A stretch of DNA of 44,535 nucleotides from Caldifarciminota bacterium (GCA_016929715.1 JAFGIG010000094.1:1-44535), one strand, 5' to 3'; counted from the first letter of the stretch, positions 28,274-38,005 are shown. A program made the numbers and translations. The notes: generated by a model from the letters alone, not told the origin.

Positions 28274-29392
28274 GTGGGATATAAAAAAGCAGAAGAATAT
28301 GGAGAAGATGAAAGAGTTGTCCTGACTCTGGACGCAGGAGGGACGAATTTTGTTTTTTCTGCGGTCAAGGGAAATAAATTTATCAGGGGTCCGTTTTCGT
28401 TGGAATCTAACGGAGGAGACCTCGATCTGTGCCTTAAAACTATAACCCAAGGATTTAAGAAGGCGTCAGAAGGACTGAAAGGCTTTTTTGTCGCCGCTAG
28501 CATAGGGTTTCCCGGTCCCGCGGACTACAGGGAAGGAATAATATACGAACTCGTCAACCTCAAAGCCTTCGACAGGCCTTTTCCTCTGGGTCCCTATCTG
28601 AAAGAAAAAATGAAAATCCCTGTGTTTATCAATAACGATGCGGATCTTTTTGCGCTCGGCGAATTCATCTTCGGAATAACCAGGGAAATCAACGAAGAAC
28701 TCAAGACGAGAAACTCGAAAAGACGTTCAAATAATCTTGTGGCGGCGACTTTCGGGACCGGCCTTGGAGGGGGTATTGTCGCGGGAGGAAAACTTTTGGA
28801 CGGCGACAACAGCGCTCAGGGCGAGCTGAACAGACTCAGAAATCATCTCTTTCCAAACTCCTGCACGGAAGACTCGGTTTCAGACAGAGGCATAAAGAGG
28901 AGTTTCAGGGAAAGCGGAGGTGTTTTAGCGGATGAATCAGCAGGAGTAGAAGAAATCGCCGCGCACGCGCGAGATCCTTTTTCGGAATTTCACGAACAGG
29001 CAAAAAACGCTTTTGCTCTTTTTGCCAAAGCGGCGGCAGACTCTTTGGCAAATGCCCTGAGCCTCATAGACGGCGCTTTAGTCATCGGGGGCGGAATATC
29101 AAATGCTCACGATGTCTTTCTTGAACAGATCGTCAAGGAAATGAACATGCCTTTTGACAGCGTTCACGGGGTAAAAATCCCCAGAACCGAGGTCAGGGTG
29201 TTTAATCTCGAAGACAGAGAAGACAGAGAAAAGTATCTCGCGGGAAAAATAATACAGATGCCAATTCCGGGGACATCAAAAATAATCAGCGTAGATATAT
29301 TCAGAGGCGCCGGAATAGGAGTCTCTAAAATCGGCACAGGGAAAGCGGCCGCCCTCGGAGCCTGTGTTTTCGCTCTTGAAAAGCTCGGATGA
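28274..29392 (+). CDS. ROK-family sugar kinase
   Basis: TLDAGGTNFVFSAV, SIGFPGPADYREG, FINNDADLFALGE, ATFGTGLGGGIVAGG, VIGGGISNA; GTG start. Confidence 0.85.
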   Translation: MGYKKAEEYGEDERVVLTLDAGGTNFVFSAVKGNKFIRGPFSLESNGGDLDLCLKTITQGFKKASEGLKGFFVAASIGFPGPADYREGIIYELVNLKAFDRPFPLGPYLKEKMKIPVFINNDADLFALGEFIFGITREINEELKTRNSKRRSNNLVAATFGTGLGGGIVAGGKLLDGDNSAQGELNRLRNHLFPNSCTEDSVSDRGIKRSFRESGGVLADESAGVEEIAAHARDPFSEFHEQAKNAFALFAKAAADSLANALSLIDGALVIGGGISNAHDVFLEQIVKEMNMPFDSVHGVKIPRTEVRVFNLEDREDREKYLAGKIIQMPIPGTSKIISVDIFRGAGIGVSKIGTGKAAALGACVFALEKLG

Positions 29393-29764
29393 TCAGATCC
29401 TTGATTTATAGTCGTCTATAGCCGCTTTTATAGCCTGTTCTGCGAGCACTGAACAGTGGACTTTAGCCGGAGGAAGGCCCTTGAGCTCCGAGACAACAGA
29501 TTTATTCGTGATTTTCAGCGCTTCATCAAGAGTTTTGTTTTTTATCAGTTCTGTTGTCATGGAAGACGAGGCTATTGCGGCGACGCATCCGAAGGTCTCG
29601 AACTTGCAGTCTGTGATTATATTGTCCCTGACTTTTATGTAAATCGTCATCATGTCTCCACAGACCGGATTTCCGACAGAACCGATGCCGTCGGCGTCAG
29701 GGATAGAGCCCATGTTTCTCGGATTCTTAAAGTGATCTATGACTTTTTCGCTGTATTGACGCAT
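29393..29764 (-). CDS. iscU: Fe-S cluster scaffold, IscU/NifU N-terminal type
   Basis: YSEKVIDHFKNPRNMGSIPDADGIGSVGNPVCGDMMTIYIKV, KFETFGCVAAIASSSM, KVHCSVLAEQAI: three Cys ligands. Confidence 0.93.
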   Translation of the reverse strand: MRQYSEKVIDHFKNPRNMGSIPDADGIGSVGNPVCGDMMTIYIKVRDNIITDCKFETFGCVAAIASSSMTTELIKNKTLDEALKITNKSVVSELKGLPPAKVHCSVLAEQAIKAAIDDYKSRI

Positions 29765-29792
29765 AAAAACCCCTCATATAATTTTTGGTTCA

Positions 29793-30950
29793 TTATTTAG
29801 AAAGAGGCGACATTTTTCTCAGTTTTTCGACCGCCTTTTTCAAAGATTTTACCACTATATCGACTTCTTCAGTTTTATTGTGCCTTCCGGCGCTGAATCG
29901 GACGCTTCCGTGGGCATCTACGTGATCTAAACCCATTGCTAAAAGAACATGAGACGGGTCGAGCGACTCTGAAGAGCAAGCGGAGCCGGTTGAGACTTCT
30001 ATATTGTCCAGCTCAAGAAAGGTCATGAGGCTTTCGCCTTCGATGAATTTGAAAGAAACGTTAAGGGTGTTAGGGAGGGAGTAATCAGCCGGAGTGTTGA
30101 CAATGACATCGGGAATGTTTTCAAGTATTTTGGCAAGAAGCCCGTCTCTCAAAGCTTTCGTCTGTTTTCTTTCGGATTCGGTTTTTTCTTTGGCAATTTC
30201 AGCCGCTTTTCCAAAGGCGATTATGCCTGTGACGTTTTCGGTTCCGGCTCTTTGTCTTCTTTCGTGTGAACCGCCGTGTATGAGAGGGAATATTTGAACA
30301 TCCTTTTTCTTGTAAAGGGCGCCGATGCCTTTTGGGGCGTAAATCTTGTGCCCTGAAAGAGAGAGCATGGAAAAAGACGTTTTCTTGACGTCTAAATGGA
30401 TTTTTCCGATGGCTTGAACGGCGTCGGTGTGAAAGAGAATTTTTCTTTCAGCGGCGATTTGGGCAAGTTCCTCGACAGGCTGTATAGCTCCCGTCTCGTT
30501 GTTTGCGGTCATGACAGATGCGATTATTGTGTCTTTTGTTATAGCCCTGCGAAAATCATCCGGCGACACGCGGCAGTTTCTGTCTACAGGTAGAAATGTG
30601 ACCGAATACCCCAGTTTTTTAAGAAAAGAACAAGAACTCAAAACGGCCTTATGTTCTATTGAAGAAGTGATTATGTGTTTGCCCTTTTCCGAAAGGAAGA
30701 GAGCCGACCCTATAATAGCGTGATTGACAGACTCTGTTCCGCCGGAAGTGAAAAATATTTCTGATGGTTCACAACCGAGCAGGTCTGAAACTTTTTTTCT
30801 CGAATCTTCGATTTTCTGTCTGACAAAATAGGCGGTTTCGTATGAAGAAGATGGGTTTTGGAAATACTCTGAGAAAAAAGGAAGCATTTCGGACAACACC
30901 TCGCCATCGACAGGCGTCGTCGCATTATTGTCAAGGTATATTTTGTTCAT
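29793..30950 (-). CDS. iscS: Cysteine desulfurase, IscS/NifS type
   Basis: IYLDNNATTPVD, FTSGGTESVNHAI, HTDAVQAIGK, SLSGHKIYAPKGIGALY, STGSACSSESLDPSHVL. Confidence 0.94.
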   Translation of the reverse strand: MNKIYLDNNATTPVDGEVLSEMLPFFSEYFQNPSSSYETAYFVRQKIEDSRKKVSDLLGCEPSEIFFTSGGTESVNHAIIGSALFLSEKGKHIITSSIEHKAVLSSCSFLKKLGYSVTFLPVDRNCRVSPDDFRRAITKDTIIASVMTANNETGAIQPVEELAQIAAERKILFHTDAVQAIGKIHLDVKKTSFSMLSLSGHKIYAPKGIGALYKKKDVQIFPLIHGGSHERRQRAGTENVTGIIAFGKAAEIAKEKTESERKQTKALRDGLLAKILENIPDVIVNTPADYSLPNTLNVSFKFIEGESLMTFLELDNIEVSTGSACSSESLDPSHVLLAMGLDHVDAHGSVRFSAGRHNKTEEVDIVVKSLKKAVEKLRKMSPLSK

Positions 30951-30992
30951 ACGATTTACCTTTCCCGATGATTTTTATGAATACAGTCTTCT

Positions 30993-31694
30993 TCAGATCT
31001 TTTTGGCGAGAACTTTTTTCATCCCGCTTCTGGTCTCTTCGATGTCGACGAGAGCGAAGCCTTCTTTGAAAAAGGTTTCGATTTTCTTGCTGTCGCGGAG
31101 ATAGAGAATTTTCCCTTTTTCAGGGCCGTCGTGCAAGATGAGAGTTCCGTCGTTCCGGAATTCAAACTTGAATTTGGTCGGTATTGGTTCTTCCGGCAGG
31201 AAATTTATGAAAAGAAAACCGTTTTTGATAAGAAGCCTGTTGATTTCCTGGACGATTGCTAAAACCTCGTTGTCGTCGAAATAATTTATAGAGTCGATTA
31301 ATGTGGCTCCGTTGAAGACGTTTTTCGGCAGATTTATCCTGAAGGAAGGCGACATCTCCGCGAATTCAAGGGTGATGTCATTTTGCTTTGCCCGTAATGT
31401 AGTTATCTGTATTGCGTCGGGAGAAGTTTCCGTGACTATAACCCTGTTGTTCATTTGAGCGAGATAAACCGAATACATACCAGTTCCGCAGAGAAAGTCG
31501 AGAATCCTTCTTTCTTTGTAAATCTCCATTTCGTTGAGAAAGAGAGCGAGAAAGTCGCTCTTGGGCTGATTCTGCAACTCGTATTTCAGAGCTTCCTTGT
31601 CCTGTATCAGGCGCCTCAATGTCTCGTCTCTGAAATTCATGAAAAAAAGATAAAGCAGGAGCACAAAATAGTCAATTGTTTTTTGGCTTGACAA
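30993..31694 (-). CDS. SAM-dependent class I methyltransferase
   Basis: RILDFLCGTGMYSVYLAQMNNRVIVTETSPDAI; alternative start ATG 31640 (MNFRDETLRRL). Confidence 0.75.
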   Translation of the reverse strand: MSSQKTIDYFVLLLYLFFMNFRDETLRRLIQDKEALKYELQNQPKSDFLALFLNEMEIYKERRILDFLCGTGMYSVYLAQMNNRVIVTETSPDAIQITTLRAKQNDITLEFAEMSPSFRINLPKNVFNGATLIDSINYFDDNEVLAIVQEINRLLIKNGFLFINFLPEEPIPTKFKFEFRNDGTLILHDGPEKGKILYLRDSKKIETFFKEGFALVDIEETRSGMKKVLAKKI

Positions 31695-31716
31695 AATTAT
31701 TTTTGGGGGTTAATTT
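31688..31716 (+). promoter_or_regulatory. Promoter of TetR/efflux operon
   Basis: TTGACA-N17-TAATTT. Confidence 0.65.
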
Positions 31717-31727
31717 TTGACGTTTTA

Positions 31728-31745
31728 TGACTGAACAGTCAGTCA
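31728..31745. promoter_or_regulatory. Candidate TetR autoregulatory operator
   Basis: TGACTGAACAGTCAGTCA: perfect inverted repeat TGACTG-AA-CAGTCA with an extra overlapping AGTCA. Confidence 0.65.
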
Positions 31746-31754
31746 GGAAATATT

Positions 31755-32348
31755 ATGAACAAACGCATAACAATAATAAAATCAGCTCTCAAAGTAATTT
31801 CGAGAAAATATTTCAAAGAGGTGACGCTTGACGAAATAGCCAGAGAAGCTGACATCGCAAAAGGCACATTATACCTTTATTTCAAAGACAAAGAGGATTT
31901 ATATCTGAACTGCGTGCTTTTTGTAATTGAGGCAATGAAGAGAACTGTTACCGAAAGCATCAAAAAAGAAGATGATTTTTTTAGATCCTGCGATAAAATT
32001 ATGAAATCTTCGGTCGGCTTATTCAAGAAGAATCCTGAGTATGCGGGTCTTGTTTTCATTTTGCACAACCCCGGGCTGGTTAAAAACAGCCAGAAATTTT
32101 TTAACGAGATGTATCTTAAAAAAACAGAATTCTTCGAATTTTTGGTAGATTTGGTCGGAAAAGGAAAAATATCAGGAAAGGTTAGAAAAGATCTGAATAC
32201 TGAAGAGGCCGCTTTTGTCTTTATGAGCCTTTATTTTGATCTGATATTCAGAACCTTGTCTCCGAAATTAATAAAAAACAAGAAAACCGCGGGATACAAG
32301 TCCGTGAAAACAGCGCTCGATATCTTCAGAAACGGCGTTTCGAGTTGA
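31755..32348 (+). CDS. TetR-family regulator of efflux operon
   Basis: VTLDEIAREADIAKGTLYLYFKDKEDLYLNCV; followed by TolC/MFP/RND genes. Confidence 0.93.
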   Translation: MNKRITIIKSALKVISRKYFKEVTLDEIAREADIAKGTLYLYFKDKEDLYLNCVLFVIEAMKRTVTESIKKEDDFFRSCDKIMKSSVGLFKKNPEYAGLVFILHNPGLVKNSQKFFNEMYLKKTEFFEFLVDLVGKGKISGKVRKDLNTEEAAFVFMSLYFDLIFRTLSPKLIKNKKTAGYKSVKTALDIFRNGVSS

Positions 32349-32373
32349 ACCTAAAGGACTTAAAGGAGGTTGC

Positions 32374-33663
32374 GTGTTTAATTTAATCTTTTTGACGGCT
32401 TTGATATGTCAGCATAGCCTGACCATGACTTTGGACGATGCTATGTCCATATCTTTGGAAAACAACATAAGCATAAGAAAAGCCGAAGAGGATATTCTCT
32501 CTGCAAAAGCGGGATATAGAAAATCTCTGTCCTCTTTTCTTCCTACGATTTCATTTTCTTCTGCATATACGAGATATCCCGAAGAAATAACCCAGCCCAC
32601 AATAGGCGGAGGAGAAATTGTTTTGAGGGCTAAAGGAACTCATCAGACGGGCTTTTCCATGTCTCTTCCTGTTTTTACAGGAGGAGCGAGAATTGCCGGA
32701 GTGAAACTGAATTCATCTTTGCTGGAAATAGCCCGGAATGCGGAGGACATGACAAGAGACCAGATAGCTTTCGGAACTTTGTCTTCTTACCTTGGACTTG
32801 TTCAGGCTGTTAAATCTCTTAAAATAGCCACGGAATCTCTCGAGATGGCGAGAGAGAACCTCAATTTGACCAGCGAAATGACGAGAGTAGGAATGCTTAC
32901 AGGCCTCGATGTGGCAAGGGCGGAGGTGCGCCTTGCTCAGGAGGAGGCAAATCTTCTAAAAGCAGAAAACGACCTTGAAAACGCCGTTAATTCCCTCTGC
33001 GATATTCTTCAGATAGAAAAAACTCAAATCACAGTGGTGGAGCCGGTTTTTCACGGTGTAATTCTGCCCGGACCCGACAGCTGTTTGGAGGCGGCTCTGA
33101 ACGCGCCGACGATGTCGCTCGCTGAAGCTTCTCTTTCGACGGCGATAGCCGGCAAGTTATCTTCAGCGTCTTCCTTTTTGCCGACAGTCAGCCTTTTTGC
33201 GGGATACAACTGGTCCGGCAACAATTTTGAATTCGGTGAACCTAATTACTACGGAGGCGTTCAGCTTAGCTGGACTCTTTTTCAAGGGACAGCCAGAGTT
33301 CAGGACTTTTTAAGCTCTTCCTCTCAAGTTAGATCGGCGGAGCTCAACGTCATTGATGTTCGCGCCCAAACGGCAAGTTCAATAGAAAAACAATACAGGG
33401 ACGTAAAACAGGCGATTTTGCAGTATGAAAGCGCCCTTAAAACAGTCGAAGCGGCGAGGGAAGCATACGATTTGACCGATAAAATGTATAAAAACGGACT
33501 CGCCACTTCTCTTGAACTATTAGAGGCGGCAAATACGCTTGAACAGGCAAGGTTAGCCGAAGTTTCTTCATATTACGGCATTTATATTTCATACGCTCAG
33601 CTTCTGACTACGATGGGCGTTCTGAACGATTTCATATCCTCCGGAGGTCTCTATGAAAAATAA
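32374..33663 (+). CDS. TolC-family outer-membrane efflux protein
   Basis: MTLDDAMSISLENNISIRKAEEDI; long paired coiled-coil repeats; GTG start behind AAAGGAGG. Confidence 0.93.
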   Translation: MFNLIFLTALICQHSLTMTLDDAMSISLENNISIRKAEEDILSAKAGYRKSLSSFLPTISFSSAYTRYPEEITQPTIGGGEIVLRAKGTHQTGFSMSLPVFTGGARIAGVKLNSSLLEIARNAEDMTRDQIAFGTLSSYLGLVQAVKSLKIATESLEMARENLNLTSEMTRVGMLTGLDVARAEVRLAQEEANLLKAENDLENAVNSLCDILQIEKTQITVVEPVFHGVILPGPDSCLEAALNAPTMSLAEASLSTAIAGKLSSASSFLPTVSLFAGYNWSGNNFEFGEPNYYGGVQLSWTLFQGTARVQDFLSSSSQVRSAELNVIDVRAQTASSIEKQYRDVKQAILQYESALKTVEAAREAYDLTDKMYKNGLATSLELLEAANTLEQARLAEVSSYYGIYISYAQLLTTMGVLNDFISSGGLYEK

Positions 33664-34726
33664 GACTAAGATTTTGTTCATTTTTACCGCGGCTCTTCTG
33701 CTTTCAGCCCTTCTGTCTTACGGCTGTTCAGGTAAGCCGAAAAACAACCGGACGCTTTTCACCAGCACGGTGAGAACAATCGAGATCGAGAAAGGCGAGT
33801 TTGTCGACAGAATAAGGTCTTCCGGCAAAATCGAAGGGCAGAGGGAAATCGATCTTTCTTTTAAGTCCGGCGGGCGTGTTCTATCAGTTTCCGTCGAGGT
33901 GGGCGATTTTGTGAGAAAAAACGATGTCATCGCGACCCTCGAGCAGACGGACTACTACGCGAACTATGTCCAGGCGCAGGCATCTTTCAACCAGGCTCAG
34001 GATAATTTCAGGAGAACAGAAGAGCTCTACTCATCTGGTCTTGTCTCGCAGGCACAGTATCAATCAGCCCAAACAGCTTTTCAGAGCGCGCAGGCGGCGT
34101 TGATGCTCGCCCAGTCAGCGATGTCTGGAGCTGTTATAAAGGCTCCTTTCGAAGGGACTATTACGGCAAGGGGCATTGACCCGCAGGAGATGGCGAGTCC
34201 CGGCGTCCCTTATTTCGGAATAGCCGATATGGACACGGTGAAAATAAAATTGAGCGTCAGTTCCGAAAATGTTACAAAAATCATTGCCGGCGCGTCGGCA
34301 TCACTGCAGGTCGACGCATTCAGGGGAATGACTTTTTATGGTTCAGTTGAAAGGGTCTATCCTGCGGCGGACAGGCAGACGGGGAAATTCACTATAGAAG
34401 TGATAGTTCCCAATCCGGAAAATGTCCTTTTGCCTGGCATGATAGGCCTTGCTTTAATCGAGATAGGCAGATATGAAGATGCCATCATTGTCCCGATTAA
34501 ATCAGTTCTCAGACAGGAGGGAGAGACTGTGGTCTTCAGGGCTTCGGGAGGAAAAGCCGTCAGAACAGTAATATCCCTTGAACAGCTAAACGATTCTTTC
34601 GGCATTGTGCTCTCGGGTCTCGAAGTGAGCGATACTGTCATAATAGCCGGTCAGGATTACATAGAGGACGGCTCTTTGATAAACTGCGTAATGTGCCCTG
34701 AATTCGGCCTCGGAGTTGAAAAATGA
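33653..34726 (+). CDS. RND efflux periplasmic adaptor (MFP)
   Basis: Lipobox LLSYGCSG; GGRVLSVSVEVGDFVRKNDVIATLEQTDY, AVIKAPFEGTITARGIDPQEM, GMIGLALIEI. Confidence 0.93.
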   Translation: MKNKTKILFIFTAALLLSALLSYGCSGKPKNNRTLFTSTVRTIEIEKGEFVDRIRSSGKIEGQREIDLSFKSGGRVLSVSVEVGDFVRKNDVIATLEQTDYYANYVQAQASFNQAQDNFRRTEELYSSGLVSQAQYQSAQTAFQSAQAALMLAQSAMSGAVIKAPFEGTITARGIDPQEMASPGVPYFGIADMDTVKIKLSVSSENVTKIIAGASASLQVDAFRGMTFYGSVERVYPAADRQTGKFTIEVIVPNPENVLLPGMIGLALIEIGRYEDAIIVPIKSVLRQEGETVVFRASGGKAVRTVISLEQLNDSFGIVLSGLEVSDTVIIAGQDYIEDGSLINCVMCPEFGLGVEK

Positions 34727-37700
34727 AGATTTCCCAACAGGCGATTTCTGCCAATCTTACTGTCTTTATCCTCGCGATTTCCGCGGCGGCATTCGGAGTT
34801 TACTCTTATTTCAGCATTCCCGTGGAACTCACGCCGGACGTCAATATCCCCTGGATTTCAGTTACAGTCCCTTATCCCGGAGCGGCTCCGGAAGAGGTGG
34901 AGAAACAAATTTCGAAATTAATAGAAGAAGACTCGAGAGGGATGGACAACTTAAAACACGTCTATTCATTTTCTTCAAACAGCGGCGCTCAGATCTGGTA
35001 TGAATTTGAGATAGGTATAGACACGAAAGAGGCGAAGAGAGACGTTGAGGAGATATTAAACAGAGTTAAATACAAATTCCCAGAGGACGCACTTGATCCG
35101 GTCGTGATGGACATAAAGCTGAACGAAAGGCCGGTTATTCTTCTGACCCTTATAGCCGAAAACGGGAGCAGGCTTTCTTATGAAAACCTTAAAAAATATG
35201 CCGACGACATCGCGCCAATTTTTGAAGGCATAAAAGATGTCTCGAGGGTGGATATATTCGGTGGAAGGGAAAGGCAGTTTGTCGTCCTTTTAAGAGAAGA
35301 CAAACTCAGAGAATTCGGAATTACAATACCCATGATATTGGGAGCCATAAACAGCTCCAATCTCGACCTTCCCGCCGGTTCTGTAAATCTCGGAGACAGA
35401 GAGTTCAGTCTAAGGGTCCTCGGAGCATACAGATCAAAAGAAGATATTGAAAACACAATAGTGTCGATTACGCCAAACGGACCTGTTTATGTCTCGGATG
35501 TCGCGACCGTCAGAGACACTCTCGAAAAAACAACTTCCTATTCGAGGTTCAACGGAAACCAGTCGGTTACTCTTGCCATATACAAAAAGACGAGTGGAAA
35601 CACTATAGGCATTTCAGAGAATATACAAAAAACTCTCAAAGAGATAAAAGACGGCCTCCCGCAAGGTTTAAGCTTCGACGTGACGTTCGATCAGGCGGAT
35701 TATATAAACGAGAACCTCAATCAGCTCAAGCAGAATGCGGTTTTTGGAGCGATTCTCGTAATTTTAATACTCGTTATAGGCATAGGCTGGAGAAATGCTG
35801 TTCTCGTCATGACTGCAATTCCGCTGATTATACTTGTTTCTTTCGGCGCTTTGTTTCTTCTCGGTTATTCGCTTAACAACATAACGCTTTTTTCTCTTAT
35901 ACTTCTCGTCGGAATGATAGTTGACGGAGCGATAATAGTAGTCGAGAGCACATACAGGCATCTTGAATACGGATTTGACAGGGTGACCGCCGCGAGAAAG
36001 GGAATTGACGAGGTTGGAAGCGCAGTCCTCGCCTCCGCACTGACGACTATGGCGGCGTTTTTTCCTATGTTCATGATAAAAGGCGTCACCGGCGAATTCA
36101 TGAAACTTATACCGATAACCGTTGTTATCGCGCTGTCGGCTTCGATAATTGTGGATCACCTCGTCATTCCGGCTGTCGCTTCGAGGTTTGTCGTTTATCA
36201 TAAAAAAGCCGCAAGGAGAAAAGAGAAATGGGCAACGTCATTGCCTATGAGATACTACAGAAAAATTTTAGACTGGGCTCTATCTCACAGAATAAAGACG
36301 CTTTTAATCGCTTCAGGGGCTTTTTTAGCATCTTTGACCCTTTTGCCCCTTGTTGGTTTCGAACTCTGGCCGAAAAGCGGTTTTGGACAGTTTTCAGTCA
36401 TGGTATCTGTCCCCAACGGGACTCCGACAGAGACGCTGGACGATATTTCTAAAAAGATAGAGAACCTTATCGAAGAAATTCCTGAAGTAGAGAAATACAC
36501 TTCCAACGTAAGCGGAAGAGGAGCTGAAATAGAAGTCCAGTTATTTGAGGGGGCTGACAAAAACGACCTCGAAGTCAGAGAAATATTAAGAGAGAAAATA
36601 GATTCGATAAGACATGATATAGCCGAAGCCCGTGTTGAAATGGAAGGGCAGACAATGGGTCCGCCGACGGGCGCTCCAATACAGATAGAGATAAAAGGAG
36701 ACAACATATCCGTTCTTATGGATATAGCCTTTAAGGTAAAGCAGTTTCTGCGTCAGCAGGAAGGAACTCGAAATGTAAAAGACGACTTCGGCTCCGGCTC
36801 TCCTGAGGTGGAAGTCCGCATAAAAAGGAGAGAAGCCGCCTTCTACGGAGTCACCCCCGCGGACATAGTCCAGACCGTCTCTGTTTCTTTCAACGGCACT
36901 GAGGCGACTGAAGTCTATTTGGGAGATGACAAGATAAAAGTCAGGGTGGAACTGCTTGAAGGCGACAAAACTTTGGAAGTTCTGAAATCTTTTCCCATCC
37001 CGACGAGAACCGGCTCTACCGTCCCTCTCGAACAAGTGGCAGAAGTCGAGGTCACTTCAGGTTTTTCGAGGATAAACAGGGTGGACGGCAAAAGGCAGGT
37101 CACTGTAAATTCGGATGTCTATGGAGTTCTGCCCATAGATGTAATAAGAAAACTCACACCTTTCATAGATTCCATACAGGAACCCGGATACACAATAAAT
37201 ATTACAGGCGAAAAACAGCAGATGGAGGAGGATTTCAGCAGCCTCGGTATCGCCCTCATTGTCGGAATAGCACTCATTTACATTATAATGGTCATTCAGT
37301 TTCAGTCCCTTTCACATCCATTCGTCATAATGTTCACCGTTCCTTTTTCTATTATCGGAGTGATGTTTGGCTTAATGATTACGAGAAACCATTTCGGCGT
37401 CATGCCTTTTATAGGCACAATTGCACTTGTCGGAATAGTAGTAAATGACGCGATAGTGCTTGTAACATACACAAACAAGCTGAGAAAAGACGGCATGCCC
37501 ATATATCAGGCACTCAGGAAAGCCGGCCCGGTTCGGTTGAGGCCGATTCTTATGACTTCAATAACGACAATGGGCGGGATGATGCCGCTTGCCCTCGGAA
37601 TTGGAGTGAGATACAAATTCTGGGGCCCCATGGTCTGGCCTATAATCTTCGGCCTTCTTTTCTCTACAATGCTTACCCTAATAGTGATACCCGTCGTATA

Positions 37701-37770
37701 TTCTTTCATAAACAGGGCGGGAAAAATGCCGAAAGATCTCGAACCCGTGGATATCAATCAAAGCGATTAA
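34723..37770 (+). CDS. RND efflux transporter (AcrB/HAE1-like)
   Basis: 1015 aa; FSIPVELTPDVNIPWISVTVPYPGAAPEEVEKQI, GMIVDGAIIVVESTYRHLE, GIVVNDAIVLVTYTNKLR. Confidence 0.96.
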   Translation: MKISQQAISANLTVFILAISAAAFGVYSYFSIPVELTPDVNIPWISVTVPYPGAAPEEVEKQISKLIEEDSRGMDNLKHVYSFSSNSGAQIWYEFEIGIDTKEAKRDVEEILNRVKYKFPEDALDPVVMDIKLNERPVILLTLIAENGSRLSYENLKKYADDIAPIFEGIKDVSRVDIFGGRERQFVVLLREDKLREFGITIPMILGAINSSNLDLPAGSVNLGDREFSLRVLGAYRSKEDIENTIVSITPNGPVYVSDVATVRDTLEKTTSYSRFNGNQSVTLAIYKKTSGNTIGISENIQKTLKEIKDGLPQGLSFDVTFDQADYINENLNQLKQNAVFGAILVILILVIGIGWRNAVLVMTAIPLIILVSFGALFLLGYSLNNITLFSLILLVGMIVDGAIIVVESTYRHLEYGFDRVTAARKGIDEVGSAVLASALTTMAAFFPMFMIKGVTGEFMKLIPITVVIALSASIIVDHLVIPAVASRFVVYHKKAARRKEKWATSLPMRYYRKILDWALSHRIKTLLIASGAFLASLTLLPLVGFELWPKSGFGQFSVMVSVPNGTPTETLDDISKKIENLIEEIPEVEKYTSNVSGRGAEIEVQLFEGADKNDLEVREILREKIDSIRHDIAEARVEMEGQTMGPPTGAPIQIEIKGDNISVLMDIAFKVKQFLRQQEGTRNVKDDFGSGSPEVEVRIKRREAAFYGVTPADIVQTVSVSFNGTEATEVYLGDDKIKVRVELLEGDKTLEVLKSFPIPTRTGSTVPLEQVAEVEVTSGFSRINRVDGKRQVTVNSDVYGVLPIDVIRKLTPFIDSIQEPGYTINITGEKQQMEEDFSSLGIALIVGIALIYIIMVIQFQSLSHPFVIMFTVPFSIIGVMFGLMITRNHFGVMPFIGTIALVGIVVNDAIVLVTYTNKLRKDGMPIYQALRKAGPVRLRPILMTSITTMGGMMPLALGIGVRYKFWGPMVWPIIFGLLFSTMLTLIVIPVVYSFINRAGKMPKDLEPVDINQSD

Positions 37771-37777
37771 TATAGAG

Positions 37778-37815
37778 TTTGTTACAAAGAGTCCAATAGG
37801 GCTCTTTGTAACAAA
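37778..37815 (+). terminator. Long hairpin after RND operon
   Basis: TTTGTTACAAAGAGTCC-AATA-GGGCTCTTTGTAACAAA, 17-bp stem including one G-U; no U-tract. Confidence 0.65.
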
Positions 37816-37847
37816 GTTAAAGAAAAGATGAAAATAAATTCATTGCT

Positions 37848-37870
37848 GTGAAATAAATTTCACTTTTTTT
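37848..37870 (+). terminator. Second T-tailed terminator-like hairpin
   Basis: GTGAAA-TAAA-TTTCAC followed by TTTTTTT. Confidence 0.55.
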
Positions 37871-37957
37871 GTAAAATTAAGTTATCCCCAAAAATTATTT
37901 ATATATGCAAGTTATTAAATAACGAGCTATGTGATAATTTTGATGTAATAAGAATTT

Positions 37958-37972
37958 CGGCAAAGATATTGC
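37958..37972 (+). promoter_or_regulatory. Candidate sigma54 -24/-12 promoter upstream of minor-pilin operon
   Basis: cGGCAAAGATATTGC: GG-N10-GC spacing, partial match to TGGCAC-N5-TTGC. Confidence 0.35.
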
Positions 37973-38005
37973 CTATACGATAACATGATATTACGGAGGT
38001 CTTCT

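Noticed and set aside
35764-36201. 145-aa minus-strand ORF, and other long antisense ORFs (for example 22475-22948, 42496-43065, 38891-39364)
   Set aside because: Lie opposite clearly coding genes with strong family motifs; low-complexity or basic translations without RBS; shadow ORFs.
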